62,597 bases of DNA, from positions 1-62,597 of the forward strand of contig SUWC01000008.1 of the NCBI GenBank assembly GCA_015061665.1. Direction: 5' to 3'. Under the pieces are notes generated by a model. It searched no databases, was not told the DNA's origin, and was given only the letters and a program-made list of their open reading frames with translations. Positions 1 to 9,040 of this stretch are shown here, piece by piece. Each line of letters starts with the position of its first letter. The first letter of the stretch is position 1. A program made the position numbers and the translations under genes. This DNA comes from Lentisphaerota bacterium (GTDB lineage: Bacteria; Verrucomicrobiota; Kiritimatiellia; RFP12; UBA1067).

Positions 1-117
1 CTTCGGCGTCAGCGCCGACATCACCGCGAGCGACAGCGGCTCCATGATCCACGTCTTCGGATACGTGGTGCCTCCGCCCTTGTGCCCCACCGCCGGCTGT
101 ATGAAAAGAATCCTCAT
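1..117 (-). CDS. Radical SAM/B12-binding protein, N-terminal fragment (cut by window edge)
   Basis: The first 39 codons of a gene that continues beyond the window. The start ATG (positions 117-115) overlaps the stop of the upstream radical SAM gene as ATGA, so the genes are translationally coupled. The peptide begins MRILFIQP, a beta-strand typical of a cobalamin-binding Rossmann domain, and ends SLAVMSALTPK. That ending resembles the B12-domain start of the radical SAM gene at 3567-4934, which has TATLLAALTPPELGF. By analogy it is probably a second B12-binding radical SAM enzyme and the fifth gene of the operon. The catalytic cluster lies outside the window, so the class is inferred from the N-terminus and context only. 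Confidence 0.6.
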   Translation of the reverse strand, partial: MRILFIQPAVGHKGGGTTYPKTWIMEPLSLAVMSALTPK

Positions 118-1208
118 GCCTCAAAACCTTCTGGTAGCTCGATGTCCGAAAGGCATAGCGGACGAAGCTTGCCGCCTTTCAATATCGCACCCGGACAATC
201 CTCGCAGAATTCAATCCGACCGTCCGGCCTGCGATACGGAGGAACGTCTAGTGCGATGTTTCGGAACGAAAGCCTCACCATCGGCGCAAAGGCAAGGGCG
301 AGCGAACTGGCGAAATTCCCACCAGTAAGGCCGTTGAGCAGAAGCCTCGCACGGAGAAACGCGCTTGATGCCGGCGGAAGCGTGAAATCGTGGCGCCCGC
401 GCAAAACACGCAGAAACTTCATCGCAAGCAATTCACCGTACGAAGCCCTTAGGCATATTCTCCGCTTCAGCGCACCTTCTGGAGAACGCGCTTCCACCAC
501 CTGGAACGAAAACCAACGCCGCTTGCGTTTGTCGATCTTCCCGGAAAGCGATGCAAACGGAACTAGCCCTACCGACTCGAATCTTGAGACAAGCTCTGCA
601 ACTGGTACGTCTGGGCATGAAGGCCTGTCGAAGTCCGCAGCCGCGCGGGCCGTGGTTATCAGCATGTTCGACAGATTAGCGTTTTCGAAAAAAGCGCGGC
701 ATTCGCGCGCTATGCCCTCCGAGTCATCTGCCTCAAGTGTTATGCAGCATCCTGCCCTTATCTTCGACAACACGAGCAGTTCGCTTTTCCTTCGCATCAG
801 CGCATGCGCCTCTTTCCATCCGTTGCCGTCCTTCATGTCGTCGCGGATCTGCCCCGCCTGGATGTGCAGATAGCATAAATCGCATCCTGCGCTTCTTAGT
901 TCCCGCGCAGAAGCCGAGTCCAGCAATATGCCGTTCGTCAGGAGAATGGAGACAAGTCCCTTTCGCTTCACCATGCTCACGACCTCCAAAAGCTCGGGAT
1001 GAAGCATCGGCTCCCCGCCGGATATCATTACGGCCTGAAGCCTGCGAAGGCGGCATAGTTCGTCCAGTTCCCTGCGTATCTCGTCAAAGGGCTTGAATCT
1101 AGGGCGGTCCTGGTTGTAGCAGAATGCACATCTCGCATTGCATCCCCTCAAAATGTCGAGGATTGCGCATGGGACTTCGCGCCCTTTCCACGGCAGGTCT
1201 ATAATCAT
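114..1208 (-). CDS. Radical SAM protein with C-terminal cysteines
   Basis: 364 aa. The radical SAM cluster motif CNARCAFC (C-x3-C-x2-C) lies near residue 23, followed by ISGGEP, the SAM-binding glycine motif. The C-terminus carries further cysteines (EFCEDCPGA and PLCLSD), suggesting an auxiliary cluster of the SPASM/twitch kind. The start is placed at the ATG at 1208 because it overlaps the upstream stop as ATGA and aligns with its paralogue at 2491-3570 (shared LPW-G--VP-A-LDILRGCN opening). It is paralogous to that gene over its whole length, including the C-terminal CP-A---G-LRPLC-SD block. Substrate is unknown. The neighbours are all radical SAM enzymes, so a multi-step radical modification pathway is likely. 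Confidence 0.8.
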   Translation of the reverse strand: MIIDLPWKGREVPCAILDILRGCNARCAFCYNQDRPRFKPFDEIRRELDELCRLRRLQAVMISGGEPMLHPELLEVVSMVKRKGLVSILLTNGILLDSASARELRSAGCDLCYLHIQAGQIRDDMKDGNGWKEAHALMRRKSELLVLSKIRAGCCITLEADDSEGIARECRAFFENANLSNMLITTARAAADFDRPSCPDVPVAELVSRFESVGLVPFASLSGKIDKRKRRWFSFQVVEARSPEGALKRRICLRASYGELLAMKFLRVLRGRHDFTLPPASSAFLRARLLLNGLTGGNFASSLALAFAPMVRLSFRNIALDVPPYRRPDGRIEFCEDCPGAILKGGKLRPLCLSDIELPEGFEA

Positions 1209-2494
1209 TGCCGTCCCCTTTTGTCTTCGTCGTACCGCATGCAATAGTAGTAGCATGGCGAACAGAACGATCCGGACGCCGTCAGTACGCCGTTGGTACA
1301 CCTACCAAAACGCCTGCTGTCAAGCCTCTCCGGAGTCATAAGCGTTGAGATAGATATAAGCAGAAGCTCGTTCCGGCCCGGGTTTCCACGCCCCGCCCAT
1401 CTCGCCAGCGCCGGCAGGAACCAAAAGCCAACACGTCTTGCCGCATAGAAGGCGAAACGAAGCCACTTTGCGAGGCGAGTGCCGCGCGGCATGCACGCCA
1501 AATCATCAAGAAGCGCATCAAACCCCCATTTCCGTGTCAGAGGAACCGGCACACCACCCTGCACCCTGCACAACACGCCTGATCCGCAGTCTGGGCTGAT
1601 GCAGAATCCGGCAGCCGGCACGAATGGCGTCACCCTGAACTCATCTTCCGCCAAGCCGGGAATAACCCCAGACGCAACTATCTCCTTGACAATCGTTTCC
1701 CGATCCACGCTTTCCAGGCCTTCCACAACGCGGCCGGCATCCTGGTAGCACTGAATTTCGAGCATCGGCATGAACCCGACATGATCGACGCAATATCGTA
1801 TGATCGACGGTATCTCAGAAAGGTTGAGGCTTGTCGCCGTAGTGACAAACCCGACGCTCAATCCAGCAGCGAATCCGTTCGCCACCGCCTTCAACTTAAC
1901 GTCCACCAGCGATCCGTCACCGCGCATCACACGCGTCGTCTCGGGGTTGAATGCGTCAAACGAGATGCTCGCCTTGGTCAAGCCGGAGGATTTGAGCTTC
2001 GCCGCAAACCCCTCTTCGGTTCCTATCCGCACTCCATTTGTCAAGGCAGAACAGCGAAAGCCGAACTCGCGCGACAGAATCTGTAGTATCTCAAGAACCT
2101 GCGGATGCTCCATCGGCTCACCACCCATCAACATGACATTGACAGCACCTGCCGCGCGAATCCTCTCCGCCGCTACGCGGATTTCTGGCAGACTCATGCG
2201 CCAGCCTTTGCGCATAGCGTCTTCGAAGCAGATTGGGCACTGCAGGGAACAGTCGTCATTGATGTGCACGATGCAGTTGGACAGACACCGACGAAACCAG
2301 ACTGGCACATCGCGTTCCTGGGCTCTGAACTTGCGGAACAGCCTGGCGTCCGTGCTGATTCTCACACGTCGCGTCTCCACAGGACACTCCACCACCCAGA
2401 AAACCTGTCCGTCTGACTCCTCCAGCCTTGCAGGATGAAAAACGCGACACTTGGGACAGTATATCCGTGTTTTGTTGCTGTCTTGATTCGTCAC
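1205..2494 (-). CDS. Radical SAM protein, MJ0619/tetraether-synthase-like
   Basis: 429 aa. The GTG start at 2494 is chosen because a GGAGG lies 7 bases upstream and GTGA overlaps the stop of the preceding gene. The N-terminus has a CPKC-type metal-binding segment (IYCPKC, then ECP). The radical SAM motif CSLQCPICF (C-x3-C-x2-C) lies near residue 82, followed by MGGEP. More cysteines occur in the C-terminal third (GFCISPDCGSGVLC) and at the end (FCSPCYYYC). An N-terminal zinc-ribbon-like part followed by a C-L-CP-CF cluster recalls the MJ0619/Tes group, which acts on pterin methylation or lipid-tail coupling. That assignment is tentative. It is the second gene in a run of coupled radical SAM genes. 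Confidence 0.75.
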   Translation of the reverse strand: MTNQDSNKTRIYCPKCRVFHPARLEESDGQVFWVVECPVETRRVRISTDARLFRKFRAQERDVPVWFRRCLSNCIVHINDDCSLQCPICFEDAMRKGWRMSLPEIRVAAERIRAAGAVNVMLMGGEPMEHPQVLEILQILSREFGFRCSALTNGVRIGTEEGFAAKLKSSGLTKASISFDAFNPETTRVMRGDGSLVDVKLKAVANGFAAGLSVGFVTTATSLNLSEIPSIIRYCVDHVGFMPMLEIQCYQDAGRVVEGLESVDRETIVKEIVASGVIPGLAEDEFRVTPFVPAAGFCISPDCGSGVLCRVQGGVPVPLTRKWGFDALLDDLACMPRGTRLAKWLRFAFYAARRVGFWFLPALARWAGRGNPGRNELLLISISTLMTPERLDSRRFGRCTNGVLTASGSFCSPCYYYCMRYDEDKRGRQ

Positions 2495-3570
2495 GGGCAA
2501 ACCTCCACATCATGGTCCGACATGCACAGCGGCCGCAGTCTTCCGTCCCTAACCGTCGCGTCCGGACAGTTGTCGCAGACCTCGATGCGTCCGCCGCCAA
2601 GCGAACGCGGGGGATACTGCACCACGATATGCTTCTCGCGCACCGTCCAGCCCGCGACAATCGCGCGCAAGGCGAATGCAAGCGTCGAGAAGCGTCCGCC
2701 GAACAATCCGTTCAGCAGCAGGCGCACCTTTGCCTTGGCAGACGTCGAGCGCACCCAATGGACCGAGCGGCGGCAAAGAATCGCATACCCCCAGAGAAAC
2801 AGTCGCTCGACGAGTCCCGGACGCACCATGTTCCATGCGCGTTCGCGTCCGTCCGCACCGACGGCCTGCGCGCTTTGCAGGACATACCAGCGGGGAAGGT
2901 CGCGGCGGACGCTTCCGCCGACAAAGACCGCCGGACGATATCCCTCGCGCGCCAGCGCCGCAAGCATGGGGGCGCGATCCAGTTCGGGTTCGGCGACGTC
3001 CTTGTCGATTGCCGCGAAATCGCGCGCGACCGTGACGAGCGCATACTCGAACTCCGGCGCAACACGGAGGAAACGCCCCAGCGCGGCGAAGCCTTCAGCG
3101 TCATCCGCGCGGATCGTCTCCACGATGGCCGGATAGATTCCGTGTGCACGGGCGATGCGCCCTTTCTCGCAGCGTACCGCATCCACGCTTTCATCATCAC
3201 AGTCGGGGCGAACCTGCCCCTTCTGTATGTGAAAGGTGACGAAATCTAGTCCGGCGGCACGCAGCTTCCCAGCCATCGCCTCGTTGAAAAGAATCCCGTT
3301 CGTCAACATGCTCGCCTTCAACCCTTCAGAGCGGAGCCACGCTATGATGTCGAGAATCTGCGGATGCATCAGCGGCTCGCCGCCGCTGAGCGAGATGGTC
3401 GTGACATTGCGCGCGGCGCGGATGACGGCCAGTTCCGATTTCAGCGTATCAAGCGACTTCGCGCACGGCTGCGCAGAGTTGTAGCAGTTTGCACAGCGGC
3501 AATTGCATCCGCGCAGGATGTCCAGCACCGCGTGAGGCACGGTCTTTCCATACCAGGGCAGACGCATCAT
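2491..3570 (-). CDS. Radical SAM protein with C-terminal cysteines
   Basis: 359 aa, paralogue of the gene at 114-1208. The cluster motif is CNCRCANC near residue 22, followed by SLSGGEP. The C-terminal part has EVCDNCPDA and PLCMSD, matching the paralogue's auxiliary cysteine region. The start ATG at 3570 overlaps the stop of the B12-binding radical SAM gene as ATGA, and its own stop overlaps the next start as GTGA, giving a fully coupled operon. Two paralogous enzymes on either side of a Tes-like one suggest successive or alternative steps on related substrates. The chemistry cannot be read from the sequence. Confidence 0.8.
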   Translation of the reverse strand: MMRLPWYGKTVPHAVLDILRGCNCRCANCYNSAQPCAKSLDTLKSELAVIRAARNVTTISLSGGEPLMHPQILDIIAWLRSEGLKASMLTNGILFNEAMAGKLRAAGLDFVTFHIQKGQVRPDCDDESVDAVRCEKGRIARAHGIYPAIVETIRADDAEGFAALGRFLRVAPEFEYALVTVARDFAAIDKDVAEPELDRAPMLAALAREGYRPAVFVGGSVRRDLPRWYVLQSAQAVGADGRERAWNMVRPGLVERLFLWGYAILCRRSVHWVRSTSAKAKVRLLLNGLFGGRFSTLAFALRAIVAGWTVREKHIVVQYPPRSLGGGRIEVCDNCPDATVRDGRLRPLCMSDHDVEVCP

Positions 3571-4934
3571 ACCACGTCCTCCGGAGAAAGCGCGAAGCGG
3601 TGGTTGTCGCGGGCGAGCCTACGGCGGTAGAGACGGTAGGCGAGATTGCCGATAAACGCAACGGGGAACTGGCTGCGCCGCAGCGAGAGGCGGCGCAGGA
3701 TGGACTTCATCGAGAACGTGCGCTGCCAGGCGCGGATGAATCCCGCATCCAGTTCCTCGGGCGTCATTTGTTTCGGACGGATGACGACGTGCTGCGTGTC
3801 GTACCAGGACCAGTTCACGCCCGGAAGGAGTCGGTTCTCCGCAGCCATGCGACGGTAGCAGTCCGTGCCGGGGAATGGCGTGTAGACCGCATAGCGCGGG
3901 ATGTCGATCTCAAGCTCGTCAATCATGTCCGCCGTCGCGTCGAACACGTCCGCCGTATCGTCGTCGAGCCCGAAGATGAAGCAGCCCTGGATCATCATCC
4001 CGCGCGTGTGCATGTTCGAGATGATCCGCTTGTATTCCTCCGGCGCGTTGAACGCCTTGCGGATTCCCGTCAGCGAGCGGCCGGAGGCGGACTCGAATCC
4101 AAGTAGCATGTAACAGCAACCGGCATCGGCGAGCGCGTCGAGTATCGACTCGTCCGACGCGGCCTTGAGCGTCATGAGTCCGCCCCACTTCTTGCGCAAC
4201 GGCTTGATCGCCCGACACAGGGCAAGGGCGTATTCACGGTCTTCGCAGAGGCTCACGTCGTTGAACGCAAAGCGCTTTCCGGGGAGGGACGCTATTTCAG
4301 CGGCCACCTCTTCCACGGGCCGCGTATGCCAGCCGAACTTCGCGCCCACGACGGCGCAGAAATCGCACGTGTTGCGGCAGCCCCGCGTGGCGAAGACGGT
4401 CTGCGGCATCATGTAGCCGAAACGTTTCTGGAGATCGCGGCGCGGCCAGGGAATCCCGACAAGGTCGGGCGAACCGCCGTCGTAGCGCGGCTTCAACGCG
4501 CCGTTGCAGAAGTCGCGGCACATCTCGGGCCAAGTTCCCTCGGCGAATCCCGTCATCAGGGAATCGGCATGGGCGGCGGCCTCCTCTGGCAGCAAGGTGG
4601 CGTGGACACCGCCAATGACGACGGTCGCGCCCTTCGCGCGGAAATGGTCGGCAAGCCTGTAGCCTTCGATGGCCGTTCCCGTGATGATGCTGATGGCCAC
4701 GAGGTCAAAGGTTCCGTCCATCGGCACATCGGAGACGCTCGCGTCGCAGATGCGGATGTCGAAGCCGAGTTCCGGCGGCGTCAACGCGGCAAGGAGCGTG
4801 GCGGTGAGCGGCGCCTCGCGGAAGGATATGCGAAGGAATGGCAACGTAAGCCGATGTATCCTGCCGTCTGGCAGGAGAATCAGCATCCGACGATGCACTT
4901 TTCCGCATTTATCTAGTATGCCTTTCCGTTCCAT
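3567..4934 (-). CDS. B12-binding domain radical SAM protein
   Basis: About 455 aa from the chosen ATG at 4934, which has AGGTG 8 bases upstream; an in-frame GTG at 5000 and ATGs at 4964 and 4886 are alternatives. Residues from about 17 form a cobalamin-binding-type Rossmann domain (MLILLPDGR, then VVIGGVHATLLPEEA). The radical SAM motif CRNTCDFC follows. The C-terminal half includes LLGFES, FIFGLD and a YTPFPGTDCY segment common in B12-radical SAM methyltransferase-like enzymes (HpnP/BchE type). It lies 55 bases after the ATPase gene and opens the radical SAM operon. Likely a methyl or carbon-skeleton radical transferase; substrate unknown. Confidence 0.8.
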   Translation of the reverse strand: MERKGILDKCGKVHRRMLILLPDGRIHRLTLPFLRISFREAPLTATLLAALTPPELGFDIRICDASVSDVPMDGTFDLVAISIITGTAIEGYRLADHFRAKGATVVIGGVHATLLPEEAAAHADSLMTGFAEGTWPEMCRDFCNGALKPRYDGGSPDLVGIPWPRRDLQKRFGYMMPQTVFATRGCRNTCDFCAVVGAKFGWHTRPVEEVAAEIASLPGKRFAFNDVSLCEDREYALALCRAIKPLRKKWGGLMTLKAASDESILDALADAGCCYMLLGFESASGRSLTGIRKAFNAPEEYKRIISNMHTRGMMIQGCFIFGLDDDTADVFDATADMIDELEIDIPRYAVYTPFPGTDCYRRMAAENRLLPGVNWSWYDTQHVVIRPKQMTPEELDAGFIRAWQRTFSMKSILRRLSLRRSQFPVAFIGNLAYRLYRRRLARDNHRFALSPEDVV

Positions 4935-4989
4935 CTCCACTGCACCTGAAGGAGAAGAAGTCATGTTGATCAAGTCATGCCGAAACTTA

Positions 4990-6315
4990 TTAACCCTCAC
5001 TCCGGTTCAGCAACCATTTCCACGCTGGAATTACCTTGACCGTCCTGCCACGTTCGACAAGCACAGCCTCCTCGTCATGTGTGATAATCGTCAGGTCAGA
5101 GCAACCGAGCGCCTCAGAAGCGTCAAGGATTCCGTTCAATTCGCGTTTGCGCGTCGTTCGCCCGGCTTCATCCTGACCGGACATATCCCACGTCACCTGC
5201 ACGAGGCGAGAGACGTTCTCACCGTCACCGATGACAAAGTCGCATTCGCCTCTGTCCTGGTAATAGGATATGGTTGCAGTTCCTGACAGGCGTCGACGAA
5301 GTTCCAGAAACACCGTGTTTTCAAGCTGTTTGCCCTGATCGTCTGATTGCAAGGGTATGATCGCGTTACGCAGTCCGTTATCGACGACATAGTACTTGGC
5401 CTGAGCCGCCGCCTGCTTGGCAATCGAGCGCGAATACTTCGGCACCTTCAGGAGCAAATAGATGTCGCATGCGTCTTCAAGCCAGCCATACAGTTCGTCC
5501 TTGGCGATCTTGAGGCCCTGCGCATGGACGTCCCCGTAGATGGCGTTCACCGAAATCGGATTCGAGATTCCCGCCATCACCCGCTTCAGGAAGAAACGCA
5601 GAACCAAAGGATTCTTCACGTTGAAATGCTCGATGAAATCCTTCAGGATCATCGTGTCGAAATATCCCTGAAGCCGCTTGTATTTAAGCGAGACGCTATC
5701 TGTCAGCACCACGTCCGGCATCCCCCCTAGACGATTGAACTCGTCAAGTCCGATACGTAGTTTCGCCCGTTCGCTTTCAAGCGCACTACATCTGTCAAAC
5801 ACCTTGAAGTCGCAGAATTCGCGAAACGATAACGGCCATGTCTCAAACTCAAGCGGCCATCCCCTCAGTTCGCTCTTCATCTCCTTGGACAAGGTATGTG
5901 CATTTGAGCCACAAATAAAAATATGCCGGCAATAGCTCTTGTACACCCTAAGGACGAACAGCTCCCAATTCTCAACCAACGGCAGTTCATCAAAGAACAT
6001 CCAGACGTCCTTCAGCGACGTATCGGGGTACAGTTCCCGATAGGCGTCAAGAATAAGGTCAAGCTCTAGGACAGTCATCGACGCAAACCGTTCGTCATCA
6101 AATCCAACCCATAGAATGTTCTCCTTGGGAACACCCCGTGCGATAAGACCATTGATTGCCAACTCCATCCGCGTCGACTTCCCACACCGACGAACGCCAG
6201 GAATCGTGATGATGTCCCGGCCATCAAGCGGCAGACGCTCCTCACGTTCCTTAACGTCAAACGGCATTTCTCGCTGTTTAAGCAGAACACAGGCCTTTAT
6301 CTCATCTTTAGTCAC
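4990..6315 (-). CDS. ATP-binding protein, AAA plus DUF4143 type
   Basis: About 441 aa. The GTG start at 6315 is preceded by GGGAG at 7-base spacing; an upstream TTG at 6333 is in frame but lacks a site. Walker A is GVRRCGKST, with Walker B WMFFDELP and a sensor-like FICGSNA. The C-terminal half has the DUF4143 arrangement, with LEN-VFLELRRR followed by Y-Q-DRGECDFVI, a PD-(D/E)xK-like nuclease fold. Members of this family are widespread, often mobile or toxin-like ATPases of unclear role. It precedes the radical SAM operon on the same strand, but a functional link is not evident. Confidence 0.85.
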   Translation of the reverse strand: MTKDEIKACVLLKQREMPFDVKEREERLPLDGRDIITIPGVRRCGKSTRMELAINGLIARGVPKENILWVGFDDERFASMTVLELDLILDAYRELYPDTSLKDVWMFFDELPLVENWELFVLRVYKSYCRHIFICGSNAHTLSKEMKSELRGWPLEFETWPLSFREFCDFKVFDRCSALESERAKLRIGLDEFNRLGGMPDVVLTDSVSLKYKRLQGYFDTMILKDFIEHFNVKNPLVLRFFLKRVMAGISNPISVNAIYGDVHAQGLKIAKDELYGWLEDACDIYLLLKVPKYSRSIAKQAAAQAKYYVVDNGLRNAIIPLQSDDQGKQLENTVFLELRRRLSGTATISYYQDRGECDFVIGDGENVSRLVQVTWDMSGQDEAGRTTRKRELNGILDASEALGCSDLTIITHDEEAVLVERGRTVKVIPAWKWLLNRSEG

Positions 6316-6437
6316 AACATTTCTCCCGTTCAAGGAAGATCTACGACATTCTTTCCTTAATTCACGGAAACATTATAGCATATCTCATGCGCTCGCGTCA
6401 ATGTCTGTGAGCACCCAGGCCTGTCGTAGCTTTTTGT

Positions 6438-6445
6438 GGTATAAT
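6438..6445 (+). promoter_or_regulatory. Extended -10 promoter of potD-fumarase unit
   Basis: A TGGTATAAT extended -10 (TATAAT at 6440-6445) lies 21 bases upstream of the potD start. No convincing -35 is visible 17 bases further upstream. The motif matches the extended -10 found before many other genes here. Confidence 0.6.
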
Positions 6446-6466
6446 AGACAGCGAGGAGTCTAGAAC

Positions 6467-7558
6467 ATGAAAATGAAAATGACGAGTCTGATTTCCGCAG
6501 CCGCCTGCGCGATAGTCGCGCTCGCAGCCACCGCAAAAGAGACGGAGACGCCAGTCCTCCGAATCTACACGTGGGCCGACTACGTGTCGCCGGAAGTGGT
6601 CGAGGGGTTCGAAAAGTCCGCGAACTGCCGCGTCGAGATCGACACATTCGACTCTAACGAGACGATGTTCGAGCAGATCAAGGCGGGGAAGAAGGACTGC
6701 GACATCATCATGCCCAGCTCCTACCTCGTCGAACTCATGGCCGAGGAGGGACTTGTCGTTGAACTGGACCATTCGAAGATTCCAAACGTCCGCAAAAACT
6801 TCGACAAGCGCTTCGCAAAGCTTATCCTGGACCCCTCCTTCCGCTACAACGCGCCATACGCGGTAACCTACACGGGACTCATGTACGACAAGGGCAAGGT
6901 TCCGACTGGAACGGACGTCACGAGCTGGTCCATCCTCGACAACCCCGCCTTTAAGGACAGGATCACGCTCCTCGACGACCAGCGCGAGGTCATAGGCGCA
7001 GCGCTCATCGCGCTCGGCTACTCCATCAACACGAAGAAACCCGAGGAAATCTCGGCTGCGGCGGAATGTGCGCGCCGCTGGAGGCGAAACATCCTCAAGT
7101 TCGACGTGGAGGGATACAAGGCGTCCATAGCGTCCGGCGAGACGTGGATCGCGCACGCCTATTCGACGGACGCCATGCAGGTCATCCACGGCAACAGGCG
7201 ACAAGGCGTCGCCCCGCGCCCAGACCTGGCTTTCGTCCTCCCGAAGGAGGGCTTCGTCATCGCATTCGACGAAATGGTCATCTCCGCCCACTCGCAAAAC
7301 CCAGACCTCGCGCATGCATTCATAGACTACCTTTACCGCGGCGACGTCGCAAAGGCCAACATGGAATTCATCATAGGCCTTATGCCCGTAAAGCCGGGCA
7401 TTGACTCGCTTGGGAAGGAGCTCAGCGACATGATAATGCTCGACGCGGAGACCGTCAAACGCGGAGAGGTCCTCGGAAGCTTCGAAGACGACCCAAAGAC
7501 GTTTGACCTCTACAACAACGCATGGACAAAGATAAAGCTTCCGCTGGAAGCAAAGTGA
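6467..7558 (+). CDS. potD: Spermidine/putrescine-type substrate-binding protein
   Basis: 363 aa with an N-terminal signal peptide (KMKMTSLISAAACAIVALAATA, cleavage likely after ATA). The mature start LRIYTWADYVSPEVVEGFEK is characteristic of PotD/PotF periplasmic polyamine receptors. It is followed by DIIMPSSYLV and the conserved APYAVTYTGLMYDK region. GAGGAG lies ahead of the start. No ABC permease or ATPase genes accompany it here, so transporter partners must lie elsewhere or it acts as an orphan receptor. It is followed after one base by the fumarase alpha gene, so the two share a transcript. Confidence 0.85.
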   Translation: MKMKMTSLISAAACAIVALAATAKETETPVLRIYTWADYVSPEVVEGFEKSANCRVEIDTFDSNETMFEQIKAGKKDCDIIMPSSYLVELMAEEGLVVELDHSKIPNVRKNFDKRFAKLILDPSFRYNAPYAVTYTGLMYDKGKVPTGTDVTSWSILDNPAFKDRITLLDDQREVIGAALIALGYSINTKKPEEISAAAECARRWRRNILKFDVEGYKASIASGETWIAHAYSTDAMQVIHGNRRQGVAPRPDLAFVLPKEGFVIAFDEMVISAHSQNPDLAHAFIDYLYRGDVAKANMEFIIGLMPVKPGIDSLGKELSDMIMLDAETVKRGEVLGSFEDDPKTFDLYNNAWTKIKLPLEAK

Positions 7559-7559
7559 A

Positions 7560-8417
7560 ATGAACCCGATGGAAGAAAAGAACTCCGAGCGCATCGCCCT
7601 GCTCGTACGAGACACCAGCTCATCGCTCCCCGACGACGTCGAGGCGGCAATCAGGTCGGCTGCGGAGAAGGAAGCCGACGGCTCCTCGGCGCAAGTCGTG
7701 CTGAACACGATCCTAGACAACGTCGCCCTCGCGCGCGCCAACGCTACGCCGCTCTGCCAGGACACGGGAACGCTCGCATTCTACGTCGACGCCTCGCTGC
7801 GCGGCACCGTGACGCCAGCCAGCATCAAGTCCGCCGTCGCACGCGCCACTGAGCGCGGCTGGCTGCGCAAGAACTGCATCGACTCAATCGACGGCAGGAG
7901 CTACGACGACAACTGCGCCGAAGGCGCGCCCGTCATACACTACTCCAATTCCGCCAGCGGAGTCACGCTCGTCATGAAAGGCGGCGGCAGCGAAAACATG
8001 TCCCGCCAGTACTCCCTTCCCGATTCCGCCCTCGGAGCGGGACGCGACATCGCAGGCGTCAGGAAGTGCCTCCTCGACGCAGTCGTGAAGACGCAGGGCT
8101 ACGGATGCGCGCCAGGCATCCTTGGCGTGTGCATAGGCGGCGACCGCGCCACGGGATACGAAGTCGCAAAGGAGCAGCTGCTGCGCCGCCTGGACGACAA
8201 GTCGCCCGATCCGCGCATAGCAGACCTGGAGGCACAAATACTCGCCGAGGCAAATTCCCTCGGAATCGGGCCCATGGGCCTCGGAGGCAACACCACCCTT
8301 CTCGGAGTCAAGATCGCATCGCGTCCGCGCGTCCCCGCGTCTTTCTTCGTTACCGTCGCCTACATGTGCTGGGCATGCCGCAGGCGCAACGCGGCGCGGG
8401 AGGAGTTTCAGATATGA
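7560..8417 (+). CDS. fumA: Class I fumarate hydratase, alpha subunit
   Basis: 285 aa, the N-terminal catalytic half of the two-subunit iron-sulfur fumarase (also related to L-tartrate dehydratase alpha). Visible family hallmarks are PLCQDTGT, a KGGGSENMS segment and GYGCAPGILGVCIGGDR, which supply the three cysteines for the 4Fe-4S cluster. GLGGNTTLLGVKI lies near the end. It converts fumarate to L-malate in the TCA cycle together with the beta subunit, whose ATG overlaps its TGA. Expected cytoplasmic. Tartrate dehydratase is the alternative; the substrate cannot be settled from sequence alone. Confidence 0.9.
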   Translation: MNPMEEKNSERIALLVRDTSSSLPDDVEAAIRSAAEKEADGSSAQVVLNTILDNVALARANATPLCQDTGTLAFYVDASLRGTVTPASIKSAVARATERGWLRKNCIDSIDGRSYDDNCAEGAPVIHYSNSASGVTLVMKGGGSENMSRQYSLPDSALGAGRDIAGVRKCLLDAVVKTQGYGCAPGILGVCIGGDRATGYEVAKEQLLRRLDDKSPDPRIADLEAQILAEANSLGIGPMGLGGNTTLLGVKIASRPRVPASFFVTVAYMCWACRRRNAAREEFQI

Positions 8418-9040
8418 CAAAGCTCGTATATCCGTTCACCGAAGAGCAGGTGCGCGCCCTCCACGCGGGCGAGAGCGTCTCCATAACAGGCCCGATCCAC
8501 ACCGGGCGCGACAAGTTCCACAAGTGGTTCGCGGACGGAAAGCCGATAAAGGTCGACTTCCGCGACGGCGCGATATACCACTGCGGGCCGGTAATCGTAA
8601 AGGACGCCGATGGCAACTGGAAAGTCGTGGCGGCAGGCCCCACGACGTCCGTGCGCGAGAACGCATACGAACCCGCTTTCATCGCGGCTTCCGGCGTCCG
8701 TCTCGTCATCGGCAAAGGCGGAATGGACGACGCAACGCTCGCCGCTATGAAGAAGCACGGAGCGGTGTACATCCAGGCCGTCGGAGGCGCGGCCGCGCTT
8801 TCCGCAGCGTCCGTAAGGCGCGTATCGGGAGTAGACTACCTCGAAGAGTTCGGCGCGGCGGAGGCCTGCTGGCACTTCGACGTAGAGGGCTTCACTGGCG
8901 TGGTCGCGATGGATTCCCACGGACGCAGCCTCTTCTCCGAGGTCGCATCCGCGTCGAAGGAAAAGCTTGCCGCGCTGCTAAACCCGCCTCGGCCCAGCAG
9001 CCCAGCGTTATCGGGACTCAACGCTTCGACGAAGCGTTGA
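8414..9040 (+). CDS. fumB: Class I fumarate hydratase, beta subunit
   Basis: 208 aa. The ATG at 8414 overlaps the alpha-subunit stop (ATGA). Conserved blocks are GPIHTGRDKFHKWF, YHCGPVIVK, AAGPTTSVREN and IGKGGMDD, all typical of the C-terminal fumarase swivelling domain. Together with the alpha subunit it forms the active hydratase. The stop lies inside the 3' end of the convergent DUF5009 gene, a 23-bp tail-to-tail overlap. Confidence 0.9.
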   Translation: MTKLVYPFTEEQVRALHAGESVSITGPIHTGRDKFHKWFADGKPIKVDFRDGAIYHCGPVIVKDADGNWKVVAAGPTTSVRENAYEPAFIAASGVRLVIGKGGMDDATLAAMKKHGAVYIQAVGGAAALSAASVRRVSGVDYLEEFGAAEACWHFDVEGFTGVVAMDSHGRSLFSEVASASKEKLAALLNPPRPSSPALSGLNASTKR

